A stretch of 64,000 nucleotides of DNA from Parascedosporium putredinis (Eukaryota; Ascomycota; Sordariomycetes; Microascales; Microascaceae): the NCBI GenBank assembly GCA_949357655.1, contig CASHTG010000009.1:248001-312000 (forward strand). The letters are read 5' to 3'. The position numbers and the translations under genes are program-made. Below, one piece after another: positions 34,579 through 46,305 of this stretch (positions are counted from its first letter, which is position 1; every line of letters starts with the position of its first letter). The notes under the pieces are model-generated. The model was not told the DNA's origin and made no database searches. It was given only the letters and a program-made list of their open reading frames with translations.

Positions 34579-37500
34579 CTACACCAACAACACATCCACC
34601 AACCTCTCCGGCCCCAACCCTTCCACCCCTTCCCCTCCATAATCCCCTGCACATACCCGTCCCCCACGAGCCGGAATCCCGCCTCCACCCGCCTAACCAC
34701 GTACGGCACCGTCGCGCCCCAAAACACCACCACCTCGTCCCCGGCCGCGCGATCCGCGGCACTAGCGCCACGTACCCGCCCCGCGTGATCGCGAAGCTCC
34801 GGTCCTGGCACGCCGTCATCGCCTGCATCTGAAACGTCTCCTCCGCGTCCATCCGCCGGCCCCCGCCCAGCGGCGTCTTGCTGCCCCGGCCCCACCGCTC
34901 CAGCGCCGACCGGTACGTCGCCACCGGGTCGTGGATCGGGCTGCTGTGCGCAATCGCGTTGCCCCCGTGTACGTGTCGTCCATGAGCAGCAGCCGCGCAA
35001 ACGCCTCCTCCACCGCCCGATCCCCGCGGTTGTGTTTGCATCCACCTCCCCAGCCGCAGTTGCCGCCGCCGCCGCCGCCGCCGTTGTCGTGGTTGTTCGC
35101 TTGGCCGCCGCCGCATTGACATAATTCGCCCCTCCCCCGCGCCCGCCACGCATCCAACGCCCCCTCGCCCGCGCATGCCCCTCCATAAACACCCGATTCC
35201 CCACCGCGCCGCCCCCGCCATCGCCGCCGCCATCTCCATCACCTCGTGCACCTCCTCCAGCACGTCCACGAGGTACCCCCGCATCGACAACCCCGCGATC
35301 CCCGTCTCGTCCCCGCCAGCGCCACCTCGGCAATCGTCGGGCCCCCGCCGCGTACCGAATCGGCCGCAGCGTCGAAATCACCTTGGGCGACGGCGACTGC
35401 GCCGTCCAGTCCGGCACCCACGACGGCAGGTACTCGTGGATCCGCCGCCTCTGGATCCCCGCGCTGTCCAGCATCGACACCGCCCGCCCATACCGCACGT
35501 GCAGCGCCGCGAACCGCCGAAACAGCGTCGCCAGCGGCTGCGAGTAAGGGCCCATGGCCCCCTGGTCGTACTCGGGCATCAGCGCCATGAGCCCGTAAAT
35601 CTTGTCCTTGGCCTCGGTCGCGGCGAAATCCCGCGTGAGCTGCACCATCTTGAGCGAATCGTTTTGCTGCTGCTGGTACAGCTGCCGAATCTCCTGCATC
35701 TTGCCGTAGTTGAGGAACCCCGCACCGTGTCCTGGCTCGACAGGAGCTCCTGCATCCGCTCCGGGTGCTCGGACAGCGTTCGCCGGTCCAGCACCGCGTC
35801 CAGGTCGTCCCGCTCAAACACGTTGCCCTCGAACATGAAGCGCGCCCGCTTCGCCAGCGTCACCTCCTGAATGATCCACGTGCGCGAGAACCACGGCTGC
35901 GTCAGCGCCAGGTACGCCGTCTTGTAGTACAGCGGGTGCTTTTTCGAGTCCGCCTCCGTCAGCAGGTCCCGCTGGCCCATGCCGCCTCCGCCGCCCCACG
36001 TCATCGTCACGCCCCCAAAGTTGAGGGACCGGCCCTTGATGTCCCCCAGGTCCACGTACACCGTCTGCGCCCGCGAGTAAATGTACCGCATCAGCATGAT
36101 CTGGTGCGACTTTTCCTCCTCGTTGCCCTGGTCGATGCAGATGGCGTCCGCCCAAATGTACTCTTCGCGCGTCCCCGCCGCGAACCCCGCCCGCAGCCGC
36201 TTCAGCGCCTTTTCCAAGCTCGAGCGCGCCATGAAGAGCGACCCGTTGCACAGCACCTTGCGATCCGCCGCGCCCTGGCCCCAGCAGTACGACAGCGCCC
36301 GTACGCCGGCGCGTCGTTGATGTTGATGGGTACGAGTTCCAGGTCGAGCGGGTCCGCTCGCGCGTACGCCGGTTTGATTTTGAGAAGGCGAATCTCCGCC
36401 TTGGGGTTCTCGATCGGCGTGTAGGTGAAGAGGGGTGTCGAGGGCGTAATCGTCGCAGGCTGGTGCAGCTCTGCAGCAGGTCCCTCGGCGACAGGGGGCG
36501 CACTCGCCGTCGTATTAGTCGCTGCCGCCGCCGCCGCTGCAGCTGCATTTGCCGTGGCCGCTTGCAGACGCAGGTCAGTCTCGTCGACTCGCTCGCCCGA
36601 CGGGAGCACGCGGTACTGGCTGACGCCGATGCGGCCGCTGCACGAGCTGTCGCACTGTTCGTGGATGGGACACGAGTTTTGCGCCGTCACGATGGAGGCC
36701 ACGATCTGGCTGAGTATCATGCTCGCGGCATCGTTGCTCGAGGTACCTTGCGGTATCGTCACGCGCGCTGTCACGGTCGGGGTCTGCGGGGAAACCGCAG
36801 AGGGGGAGAGTGGGGACACCTGGGATGCCGCCTGGGGTGTCGAGGGGCTCACAATCGCCTGCTGCGCTGCAACCGCAGCAGCGGTGGCGGCGGCATTAGC
36901 GGCCGCGGCCGCGGGGTGGTGCGGGAGTTGGGTCGTGGTCTGGACGGGTTTCCTCTGGGTAACCAGGCCCGGGTTCGTGGGGGTACTGCATGGGCGATGG
37001 TTGCCCCTGTGGGTGTGCTTGGGTCGGGACCGAGCCTGCGGGAGGGCTCTGGGGTGCGTAGGTCGGTGTCTGATGCTGCTGGGGATGCATCGCTTGCTGC
37101 ATATACGTGCCTCCTGACTGCGTTGGTTGCACGTGCTGAAAGTAACCCGTCTGCTGCTGATGATACTGGGGAGAAGGTAGAGGAGATTGCTGCTGTTGAG
37201 TTGGATGCATCTGCTGTCCATAAGTAGGTTGCTGGGGATCATAGCCATACCCTACCACGGGGCCTTGCCCTTGTCCTTGCCCTTGCCCGGGCAGGGTATA
37301 GAACCCAACCTGTCCGTACCCTGACGCCATCATCTGATAATTGGCCTGGGCGTGGGCGTTGGTGTTGGCGCCGGGCATCGCGCCCGTGCCCGTGCCTACG
37401 CTCGTGCCTATCGCGTGCTCATAGCTCTGATGTTGCTGCTGCTGTTGCTGCTGCTGTTGTTGTAGCCGGAGAGGCAGTTGGTGCGGCTGCTGCTGGAATA

Positions 37501-37719
37501 TTAGTTGCTGCTGCTGCTGCTGCTGATGCTGATGCTGATGCTGCTGATGGTGGTGTTGGGCTCGACCCCCAGCGTTCGCACCATCGGCCCCCACACTCAC
37601 CTGCGAAGCTGACGCCGGGGGCGCCGGTTCACGTCCTGGCCGTCCCCCGGCTGATCCCGGGGCCCCTTCTCCTTGCCCTTGACTTTGTCCAAGAAGTTCT
37701 TGACCAGCCTCGGGGCCAT
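34579..37719 (-). CDS. HET-domain protein with Gln-rich N-terminus (frameshifted)
   Basis: Heterokaryon-incompatibility (HET) domain protein. The family acts in non-self recognition and programmed cell death in Pezizomycotina, and the domain is TIR-like. The start MAPRLVKNFLDKVKGKEKG (ATG 37719) leads into a long low-complexity region. It has His/Gln tracts (37430-37553), Gly-Gln repeats and an Ala-rich segment, then a short Cys cluster (CPIHEQCDSSCSG). The HET core begins about residue 470: LRLLKIKPAY-like entry, YGALSYCWGQG, EYIWADAICIDQGNEEEKS, MRYIYSRAQTVYVDLG and WFSRTWIIQEVTLAKRARF. The C-terminal part shows KIYGLMALMP, YLPSWVPDWT, AFARLLLMDDTYTG, RSFAITRGGYVALVP, VVVFWGATVPYVVRR and GDGYVQGIM, typical of HET proteins. 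About ten frame changes lie in G/C runs. The stop is either 34551 or, after one more correction, 34579. Length is about 1,045 residues. Confidence 0.82.
37430..37553 (-). repeat. CAG/CAA-type trinucleotide repeats encoding poly-Gln/His
   Basis: Two imperfect CTG/TTG arrays on the plus strand (37432-37473 and 37498-37553) encode Gln10-type and Gln7-type tracts with interspersed His in the HET protein N-terminus. Glutamine is encoded by mixed CAG and CAA codons. Confidence 0.85.
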
Positions 37720-39671
37720 GGTTTATCCGGCTGCCACCTCTTTGGGGGAGGCTCTTTGCCGAAATATGCGAAATCCTCAGGAGGGGAATCAAAAATGTAC
37801 GGGAAATCGGGGTGTGGGGAAAATAGAGGGGGTGTGGGCGGCCACACAATAGGAGAGAGAATGATTTAAACCCAGGAGCTCCCCCTTTCAAGGAATCAAA
37901 CGATGGAGGAATCAATGGAATAGGATTAGGGATATGGAGTTGGGAGCCAAAGCCCGAGGAATCAAAGCAGCAAAAAGAGGCCTGGGTTTTGGTACCTCTT
38001 GGCGCGCAGAGGTTAATTGTGGACGCGGAGAAAGAAAGACCAAAAAAAAAAAAGAAAGAAGACGACGGCCGGCGTTTGCGACTGTGACTGCGACTGCGAC
38101 CAAGAGATTACGAGCAGACCATTCGGGGGAAAACTTGTTCCCCTTGGCTGAGCCTAGAGGGATTTGGTATATACGTCTAGGTCGAGTCGATTCCTTGCGC
38201 CCCAAAAGGCAGCTGCTTTTGCCTCTTTTTAAGAAGAGGCGGGGGAGGGAAGGGTCCCTCATTCTGCACCGCCATCTTCCGTCTTCCTCTCCTCCGCCCA
38301 GAGTGTAACGCATCCAATTTCCCATGGAAGAGGCAAGGAGTGCGCAAAAAGGACAACATTGAACGAAAAATGGCCATAATGACCAGGAAAACGGAATACC
38401 AAGGTATAAAGAGGGGGCAAATTCCCCATACGAGAACACGAGGGCGTAAGAGGAGAGGGAAAAGAAAAAGAAATAAAAAGAAAAAAGCCCTCGAACAACG
38501 CACGCAGAGAGCAACGGCCTCAGAGCAAAGATCCCCTGCAGAAATCATGCCCAAAAGCCAAGAGGAACACTGCCCGGAGCGGCAACCCTCGTAGGGCTGA
38601 GTCTCTGTGGATATCCATCTGCCATCTTCCGGCGGGGACGGAGACGAATAAAAGAGAGATATGGACGACGATGGTGGATTCGGCTCTCGAGGCAGCAGAA
38701 TCATCGGCCTCTCTCCAAAGGCAGCAGCTGCTGCTGCCCCCTGCTAGGGGCCAAGCCATTGAAAATAGCTTGTACCTGAGTATCAATAAAGTGGAGAGGA
38801 TGGGCTGTCGATTTGGGGGCCAAAGGGCGATGTGGTGTGGTGTGGTAGGCGGCAGCGAGCGGGAGGCTTGAAGGATCAAACGGGAAATAGGCGTCAGACG
38901 GGCATCCATTGCTCCGCCACTGACTTCATCTACCTGGACCTTGCAGCAGGCCAGGCCATTGACAGTGACTGGATGCACTGCATCTTTGAACGCCACCGCC
39001 AACCACGAGCAGCCTTTGTAGGTTGGGGTCGTACTCAATCGCATCCACCGTCGACGACCATGACACGACATGGAGAGCTTGCACCTCATTCGTCTCGTGA
39101 AAAGAGAGGGAAAGTCTTGAGGAGCCAATGGTGAATAGCAGACACAGAAAGACACACACCTGAATGAAGGCGAAGCATTTTCGGGGATATGCAACAAGTC
39201 TTGCAGAGCAGAGGGGACGCCTCAGTGAACTATCACTCACAAACAGAGACAACGGGATGGAGACGTGATGCCAACTTGGCTTCGGGATTCCGACCATGCA
39301 TGTGTGCAGAGGATGGCAAGGGCTAGATGGGAAGGATTGGGAGAAGCACATGCGTGAGAACAAACAGCAGAGACGTGGAACACTTTCCGCGATGCAAAGA
39401 AACACGAGACACAGGAAGAAGAGACGGAAAAGGACGCTATGGGGTGAAACTGTCATTATCGGCTACCGTTGCTGGTGGACACTATCAACCTGCTCAAACC
39501 TCTTTTCACCCAAACCTTTTCCATACCATAGCGAGTCATTTGGCCACTTGGCCATCCTGTCCCCTTCCCATGCCAAAGAGCAGAGAGGAAAAGACGAAAG
39601 AAAGACTAAAAGTACAAGCACCAAAATCCGCGGTCCGAAACTCATTCCATCCGCGGAGAACCCCATTCCCT
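37720..39671. other. Upstream region of the HET gene, 2.0 kb
   Basis: Intergenic. Minus-strand open frames up to 225 codons (38520-39197) lack any family resemblance and sit over low-complexity promoter sequence, so I do not call them. Confidence 0.5.
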
Positions 39672-40967
39672 TTAGCCCTCGTGGCTCTCAGCTTCCTCGG
39701 CGCGAACAAGAGTCAAGTCGTCGCCCTCATTGCCATGCTTGGCGCCCTCGACCGCATCCTCATCTCCGCCATCCTGCTGCTGATCCTCAGCCTCCTCCGC
39801 GGCAACGGCGGCCTCGGTTTCGTCCTCCGGCTGCTGCTCGGCAAGATCTAGGATCTTGGCAACGGCCAGGATGGCCTTGGGGTGGCCAATATAGTTGCCG
39901 GAACCACGGACGTCGATGCTGGCGTCGAGGTTCATGCGAATATCGCGAAGCATGCCGTCCGCGTTCGTCGAGGACTGCCCACCCTCGATGCCGGCAACTC
40001 TGGCACCCGCGGCCATGAGCACACGGTTAGTCTCATCGGGTGTGCGGTAGAGGCACACCAGGTTGCCATCGCCGCGCACCTTGAGGCTGGCCTTGATGAC
40101 CAGCTTGAAGGGCCTGGCAGGGGGCGCCTGGGTTTCAACGGGCTTGGGGGCTAATCGCGAGGGAAAAAGAAAACGTTTTGTGCGTCAGTCTAAAAATGTT
40201 CCAAGCTCGTGAACCGAGAGAAAAAGGACAGAGGCTGGGGATCGGGGATTGGGGATTGGGGATCTCAAAGCTGAAAAAGAACGACTTACCAGGACTCCCG
40301 GCGCGAGGGGTTTCATCCCCATCCAAATCATCATGGTCGTTGCCGCGCTGCTTCTTGTGGCCTTTGCCACCAACAGGACCAGCACCGTCGTCCTCCTCTC
40401 CATCGTTGGCAACCCGCTTGGGCCCAAAACGACCCTCAATCGGTCCAGCCCCGTACTCAAGAGGCTCACCAGCTCGGGCAGCCCTCTTGGCGGCAGGGGA
40501 GCTCGACAATGGGAGCAGGGCGCTCGAAGAGGCCACGACGGGAGCGGGCGAGGTCGAGGGCATCGACCCACCGCGGTGGCTGGAGCCAAGGCCATATTTC
40601 TTGCCCGCAAACTGTCTCTTGCGCAATTCCTCGGGCCTTGCGGCCTTGCGTGAGGCATCGCGCTGCTGGCCAGACATCGGATGCTTGGCAACCGCGGTGG
40701 CGGGGCCACCTTGGCCCTCTCCGGCATTGGGGGCGTAGGCGGGAGCAAGGGGCGAGAGGGTGGTCCCGCTAGTGCTTCCCAGTTCGGGCTCTTCGTCGGC
40801 CCATCGCGAGCGAGCGAGGCCCCTGAGGGGTTGTGCTCGATATCCCGCTCGGCGGTCGACGAGAAGGAGGGGGACAAACCCGAGCTGCTGGGCCCGTTGA
40901 GCCCGTTGAGGACCGCGTTCTGCACGCTAGGTGACGATGCGTTCTCACTTGGCTGGGAAGATTTCAT
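39672..40967 (-). CDS. Uncharacterised fungal protein, two exons (one frameshift)
   Basis: I do not recognise this family. Exon 1 is 40290-40967 (starts MKSSQPSENASSPSVQNAVL) and exon 2 is 39672-40150. The intron 40151-40289 has GTAAGT and TTAG ends. One frame change near 40765-40790 joins SPNWEA to a frame reading LSPLAPAYAPNAGEGQGG and then HPMSGQQRDASRKAARPEELRKRQF. The N-terminal two-thirds are disordered, Ser/Pro-rich and basic. A conserved-looking compact block follows: RPFKLVIKASLKVRGDGNL, VCLYRTPDETNRVLMAAGARV, RDIRMNLDASIDVRGSGNYIG and HPKAILAVAKILDLAEQ. The tail is acidic and Gln-rich. There is no signal peptide or membrane segment, so it is probably nuclear or cytosolic. Length is about 385 residues. 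Confidence 0.7.
40237..40261 (+). repeat. Perfect G-quadruplex motif
   Basis: Four runs of four G, each separated by exactly three bases (ATC, ATT, ATT), lie inside the intron of the uncharacterised gene, on the strand opposite to its mRNA. The core is a GGGGATT tandem repeat. Confidence 0.85.
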
Positions 40968-41351
40968 TTTGTCGAAGGACGATGAAAGAATAATCAAAGA
41001 AAACTATCGAGGAGTGTCGTGTCATGGTTGTCAGTAACCTGAACCAAGTGTTAGGGGGCATAAGGATCATGGAGCTTACCTTGGTAAAGATGAAGGAATG
41101 GATGATGAAGGGGTTCTGTCTTGGAAAAAGATGTGAACTCTCAAGAGCGATGATCAAGAGATGTGAAGAGGAAAAGGATCCCAAGGGGGACACATCGAGA
41201 GTCTTTATAGTTAGGTCAGGGCGGCCAAGGGCAGGTCCCAATCACCTACAACTCGTGCTCCAGTACCTGCAAAAGGTACTTTCTGTTTTAATATTATCAA
41301 CATTTTACATACCAATGAAAAAGTTCGGTGCCCGTGGTAATTCATGAACGT

Positions 41352-41382
41352 TGTTGCTCCAGTGCTCCAGTGCTCCAGTGCT
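41352..41382 (+). repeat. Tandem TGCTCCAG repeat
   Basis: About three and a half head-to-tail copies of an 8-bp unit lie in intergenic DNA upstream of the uncharacterised gene. Confidence 0.7.
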
Positions 41383-42418
41383 CGTGAGTGAGGAAGGTAT
41401 GGAAGGTGCGCCCCAAGAGGGTAGAGACGAGATGAGGTGACTGGTTGTGGAGTTGGTAGCAATCAAAGACCATCTAGGAATATCAAGGTGCTTACTCACA
41501 CCAGAGAGTATGGGGTCTGAAAACCTCAAGGTCTGAACTTCCAAAGGTTAGATAGCTTAGATGGATGAATAGAGACTGTGAGGGTCGCTTTGGCTGCTCT
41601 GATGAAGTCAAGCTAACGACATAGTCGTCGACGCCGTTTCTTGCGCTCTCGCCTTGAGCCTCAGTCCAAGAGACATTTGGGAGTTGCCGTACGGAGTCAC
41701 GGCTCTTCGCCTCGGGTTCTGTGTTTATGTGTTTACAATGTGCTACATCACTCTCTTTTGGTTGCATGTCGAGTCCATAATCCATTCCAAGTTTATATTT
41801 GCAAAGCTATCAAAGCTGTGGGTATCTCGTAAAGTTTGTTGAAAATTCCGACATCCCGTCTTCTTTATATGGTGGTTTCCCATGACCTGTCTTTTGCTCG
41901 CCCGCCGTCCTGGTGGCAGCGCACGATAGGAAAACGAAGAAGACTGAACAAAACGCCGTCCGAAGAAAGGGGAAAAGCAAAGGCAGAAGAAGGGAGAAGA
42001 GGTAAGACAACCTCGAGCATCCTTGTTGAAAGACGCCGACTCCGCTCCAAAACTCTGGCAAAAAGACCGAGACGGCAGTAGCCATCCCGCTTTGGTTGCC
42101 AAGGGGAGCTGGTGTAATAGGTGAGCAGGTGGGAAAACAACAGTCACGAAAGAAAGACAAAGGGATCCTCATCCGAAGACTCCGGGTATGCATCAAGATA
42201 CGACGCCGGCAACTCTCCCCCACCCTGAAAAGAGCAAAAACATCTTCTCGAAAAGCACGTCACAAGAGAAAAGTGAACACACGTTGCACTCCAGATTGCA
42301 AGGCATAAGCGGATTGCAAGGAAGAGGGCGCGGTGAGGGAAACATGGCGACGCAAAGACAGTGTATCAGAGACCCAAAGACCCAGAGAGCCAGAGAAAGA
42401 GGGGAGAAGAAAGGAGAG

Positions 42419-42420
<2 letters not shown>

Positions 42421-42450
<30 letters not shown>
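42421..42450 (+). repeat. (GA)15 microsatellite
   Basis: Uninterrupted GA dinucleotide array of 30 bases, about 420 bp past the SAM synthetase stop. Confidence 0.9.
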
Positions 42451-42453
<3 letters not shown>

Positions 42454-42870
42454 TGATGGACAAAATTGATTGCCATGAAAAAATGTCGAAGCGTTTCATA
42501 AAAAGAAAAGAGAAAAAGAATACCAACTATGCGACCTGATATGATAGCGCTAAACCAAGGTTTTCGTTGAGAGACCCGTACGCCTTTGATAAAATCATTC
42601 CACTGAATCTGTCCTGTCCCGTGAACTCGTGTATACTCTAGGGGGTATAATCTAAATTCCCTAGTACAAAGTGAGGAGGAATTCCCGGCCCGCTTGCGGA
42701 GACTGTTGAAGCAAGTCCTTAAAGAAGCGAGGCACAGGCGCCTTATTATGATGTAATTTTTGTTATGTTCAATTTTTGTTGTCGGCCCTCTGGCCGACTT
42801 CTCTGGTTCCCCTTTGTCCTCTTTGGTCTCCATCGCGTGTAGAGACCAAAAGTGGCCTTCAAAAGTTCGC

Positions 42871-44359
42871 TTAGAACTTGAGGGCCTTGGGCTTCTCCCA
42901 GGAGAAGCTCTGGTTGGTACCGAAGTGACCGTTCTTGGCGGTCTGGAGGTAGATGGGCTGGTCGAGGTTAAGCTCGCGGACAATGACACCGGGCCTCATG
43001 TCGAAGTTGTTGCGGATGACCTGGACGAGCTCCTCCGAGGTCTTCTCCGAGGTGCCGTAGGTATCGACGTAGATGGAGAGAGGCTCGGCGACACCGATGG
43101 CGTACGAGAGCTGGACGAGGGCACGGCGGGCGAGCTTGGCGTTGACGAGAGACTTGGCAATCCATCGAGCGAGGTAAGCGGCGGAGCGATCGACCTTGGA
43201 GAAGTCCTTGCCGGAGAAGGCACCACCACCGTGGGCACCCCAGCCACCGTAGGTGTCGACAATGATCTTACGGCCAGTGAGACCGGCATCACCCTGGGGA
43301 CCACCAATGACGAAGTAGCCGGAGGGTTGAATCTGTTGAGACCGCCATGTTAGATTTCTTTTTCTTCGTTTCCTTGTTGAGGCCGCCAACTGTGACGATA
43401 GCCTCTATTGTGAAGCTATGATTTAGAAAATGGGACAACTTACGTGGTAGACGGTCTTGTCATCGAGGTACTTGGCGGGGATGGTGGCCTTGATGATCTT
43501 CTCCTTGATCTCCTCTCGGAGCTTCTCGGTGGTGATATCGGGGCTGTGCTGGGCAGAAACGACGACGGTGTCTACGCGGACGGGGATGACGGCACCGTTA
43601 TCGTGCTTGTACTCAATGGTGACCTGGGTCTTGGTGTCGGGTCGGAGCCAGGGAGGGAGCCGTCGCGGCGGGCGGCGGACATGGCAGCGTTGAGCTTGTG
43701 GGCAAAGAGGAGGGTGAGGGGAAGAGCTCGGGGGTCTCGTCGGTGGCATAGCCGAACATGATACCCTGGTCACCAGCGCCGAGCTTCTCGAGGGCCTCGT
43801 CGTAGTGGAGACCCTGGGCGATATCGGGGGACTGCTGCTCAATGGCGACGAGGAGGTTGAGGGTCTTGTGGTCGAAACCCTTGGAGGAGTCGTCGTAGCC
43901 AATGTCCTTGATGGTCTCACGGACAACCTTCTGGTAGTCGAGCTTGGCGTTGGTGGTGATCTCACCGAAGACCATGATCATACCAGTCTTGGTGGCGGTC
44001 TCGCAAGCAACCTTGGAGAGGGGGTCCTCGCGCAAGCAGGCATCAAGAATGGCGTCGGAGACCTGATCGGCAATCTTATCGGGGTGACCCTCACCGACGG
44101 ACTCGGACTGCATGTGGCTTGGTTAGCTTCTATCTCTTGTTCTTTTGTGTTCTCTTCTCTTCCCCACAAAGGCCGCCCCCGCCAGAAAACCGCCGCTTCG
44201 GTCTCGACAGTGAAGCTCTCGCTGGGCCGCCGCCCATTCGCATGTGACGAAGACGGGTACAAAGAGTCAACTTACGGTGAAGAGGAAGGTGCCCTGGTTG
44301 TAGTGTTGCCAGGAGCTGAGCTCGGCGTGAACGCCGTTGCTGCCGTTGGTAGCGGTCAT
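42871..44359 (-). CDS. SAM2: S-adenosylmethionine synthetase (two frameshifts)
   Basis: Makes S-adenosylmethionine from methionine and ATP; an essential housekeeping enzyme of the methyl cycle. Exons (minus): 44276-44359 (MTATNGSNGVHAELSS), 43444-44107 and 42871-43332, with introns at 44108-44275 and 43333-43443. Signatures are ESVGEGHPDKIADQVSDAIL, GAGDQGIMFGYATDETPE (adenine-site hexapeptide) and the glycine-rich GGGAFSGKDFSKVDRS nonapeptide. VIGGPQGDAGLTGRKIIVDTYGG and EKPKALKF at the C-terminus are also present. Exon 2 lacks one base at the G4 run 43718-43721 and one near 43649-43653. Both interrupt absolutely conserved sequence, so they are almost surely errors. Length about 403 residues, normal for the family. 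Confidence 0.95.
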
Positions 44360-45280
44360 TGTGATGAGAGGTGTGGTGGAAAGTGGGGAGAGAAACGAGT
44401 TCAAGGGACAGGAAACAGAAAAAGATGCAAAGTTCTGGGAGCACGCGTCAAGTATGTCTCCGAGGATCTAGTTGAGAAAGAATTGGTTAGGAGCGATTCC
44501 AGTTGGGGAGGAGGAGGAAGGAGCAGAAAAAGGTTGAGGTGGGATGAGCAAGGAGGGACGAGGAAGGAGCTGGGGTAAGCTCGTATAAAACTAGTTGGGG
44601 ACCGGGGGAGGTCTTACCTGGGGTAGAAGTCAAAAGCAATGAGGTTGGGATAGAGAGGAAAGAACAGAAAAAGAGAGAAAAGGGAGAGAGAGAAGGGGAA
44701 AGAAATATCTTGAGGGAATAAAGAAAGATTTAGGTTGTATTGATGTAGTGCGGGAGATTTTTTTTTTTTTGTTTCCCTCCGTCTAGTCCCCTCTTTCCAA
44801 AAGAAAAAAATCAGAATTAGCTTGTGAGTCTAGGGGAAGGCGGGGGGCGTGGAGGGGGAGCGGCAGTGGGAAAAGCGGTCTCAGCATGGAACTGAGGAAA
44901 GGCGGTCGAGGTAAGCAAAAGTAGTCTTCGTTAAAGGGCTACCCCGGTTCACTACGGAACTCTTACTGAACTCTTTGTACTAAGGTAACGATTACTTCCG
45001 GGTTAGCGCTCGCCCCCTCGACCGGAGACTTTCTTTTTCTTTTCTAATCTTTTTCCTGGCCCTTGGCTTGGCCGGTCCCTGAATCAACGGAAGCGATTGC
45101 GCAATTGTCGGAGGTGGGTCGGTAATGGATAGGCACAATGCCTCATCGACACAATCGCACGGGGTTTTCTTTTTTCTTTTTGTTCTTTTTTCCCAGGCTG
45201 TCCGGGTACTTTGGCCGGGAGTAGCCTCTCCCCAACCTCCTGCGCAAAAGGCGACATGGCTCATCCTGTACTTGCGATTG

Positions 45281-45290
45281 ATCAATTGAT
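45281..45290. repeat. ATCAATTGAT palindrome
   Basis: Perfect decamer, preceded by ATTG. Member of the recurring intergenic palindrome described in the findings. Confidence 0.75.
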
Positions 45291-46305
45291 GCCGTATCTG
45301 GAGCCTTTAATTCCGTTTGGCCCGTCGCGGCGAGTACGAAATCAATGCAGACTATGTCGAGACCGAGACGGCCGGTGTAACCAGCAATCCCATGGCTTTT
45401 GTCGTCATTCCCCTTCTTCCCATATCCGTCGTACTCGTACAATGTACTCTTGTCTTTTCACGTTCCTTTTTCTTGGTTCTAAAGTTCGGTGTACTTTTTT
45501 CCCCTTCCATCCCTTTCCCTTTTTTGTTTTCCCGGGCACTGGCACTGCATGCACCAACGCCGAGATCCCAGCTCCCAGCTCCTATACACTCAACGTTTTT
45601 TCCCCTTCCCCCTTCCCTGCCATCACCAATTCCTCCAGCCCTTTGGCTTTGGGTGTTCGTTTCCCGTGCCCAGGGGCTGCAGAGCGGTCTCTGCGCCGAA
45701 TCCGGAGTGCGGGGTTCCTGCTTACCCCTCCAACCAACCCCACCATTTAATCCCACCCAGACTGCTCAAGCAAATTTGCGTGGGAGGATTCTGGCTCGCT
45801 CATGGTTCCATGGAATGACTTTAAATAGGCACCCATAGATTCGTATCTGGAGGGATCCATCCAGGGGGCGGCCGCTGAGCTTTGGGCTTCCTTCATGTCT
45901 CAAAGCTCTATCAAGAGTTGATCCCCTACATCACACTAGCTAGTGGCAATGATGGCCTTGAAAGTTTTGGAGGATGAGGCTGAGGCATCCATAAGGACTG
46001 AAAAGGATGAAAGGAAGGGAGAAAAAGATGAATGAGCGCTGACACGTTCCAGCGCGATCGGTACACCAACCATGGACCGATGACACGTTTTTCATTTTGG
46101 GGGCTGCGTTCGAGTACCGGGCGATACAAAGGGAGCCGAGTAATCAATGTCCTGTGGTCAGATTGTGGATTGTGTTCTGGCCTGCGGCCGACACTGGATC
46201 CTGCGGTGACCGTGACACATACCCATCCACAACGTGGACCAAAAGGAAAAAGGATAAAGGACAGCATGGCGTCCGAAAGCCTAAAACGAGCGAAGGGGGA
46301 AGACC

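Larger units (their letters stand above)
40968..42870. other. Intergenic, 1.9 kb
   Basis: No gene is supported. It contains a tandem 8-mer (TGCTCCAG, about 3.5 copies, 41352-41382) and a (GA)15 microsatellite (42421-42450). It ends in the 3' flank of SAM synthetase. Confidence 0.55.

Noticed and set aside
38520..39197. 225-codon minus open frame upstream of the HET gene
   Set aside because: Composition is not protein-like (many Cys/Ser/Arg in no pattern) and it lacks family resemblance.
42760..44578. Plus-strand open frames of 197 and 257 codons over SAM synthetase
   Set aside because: They are antisense shadows of a highly conserved minus-strand gene.
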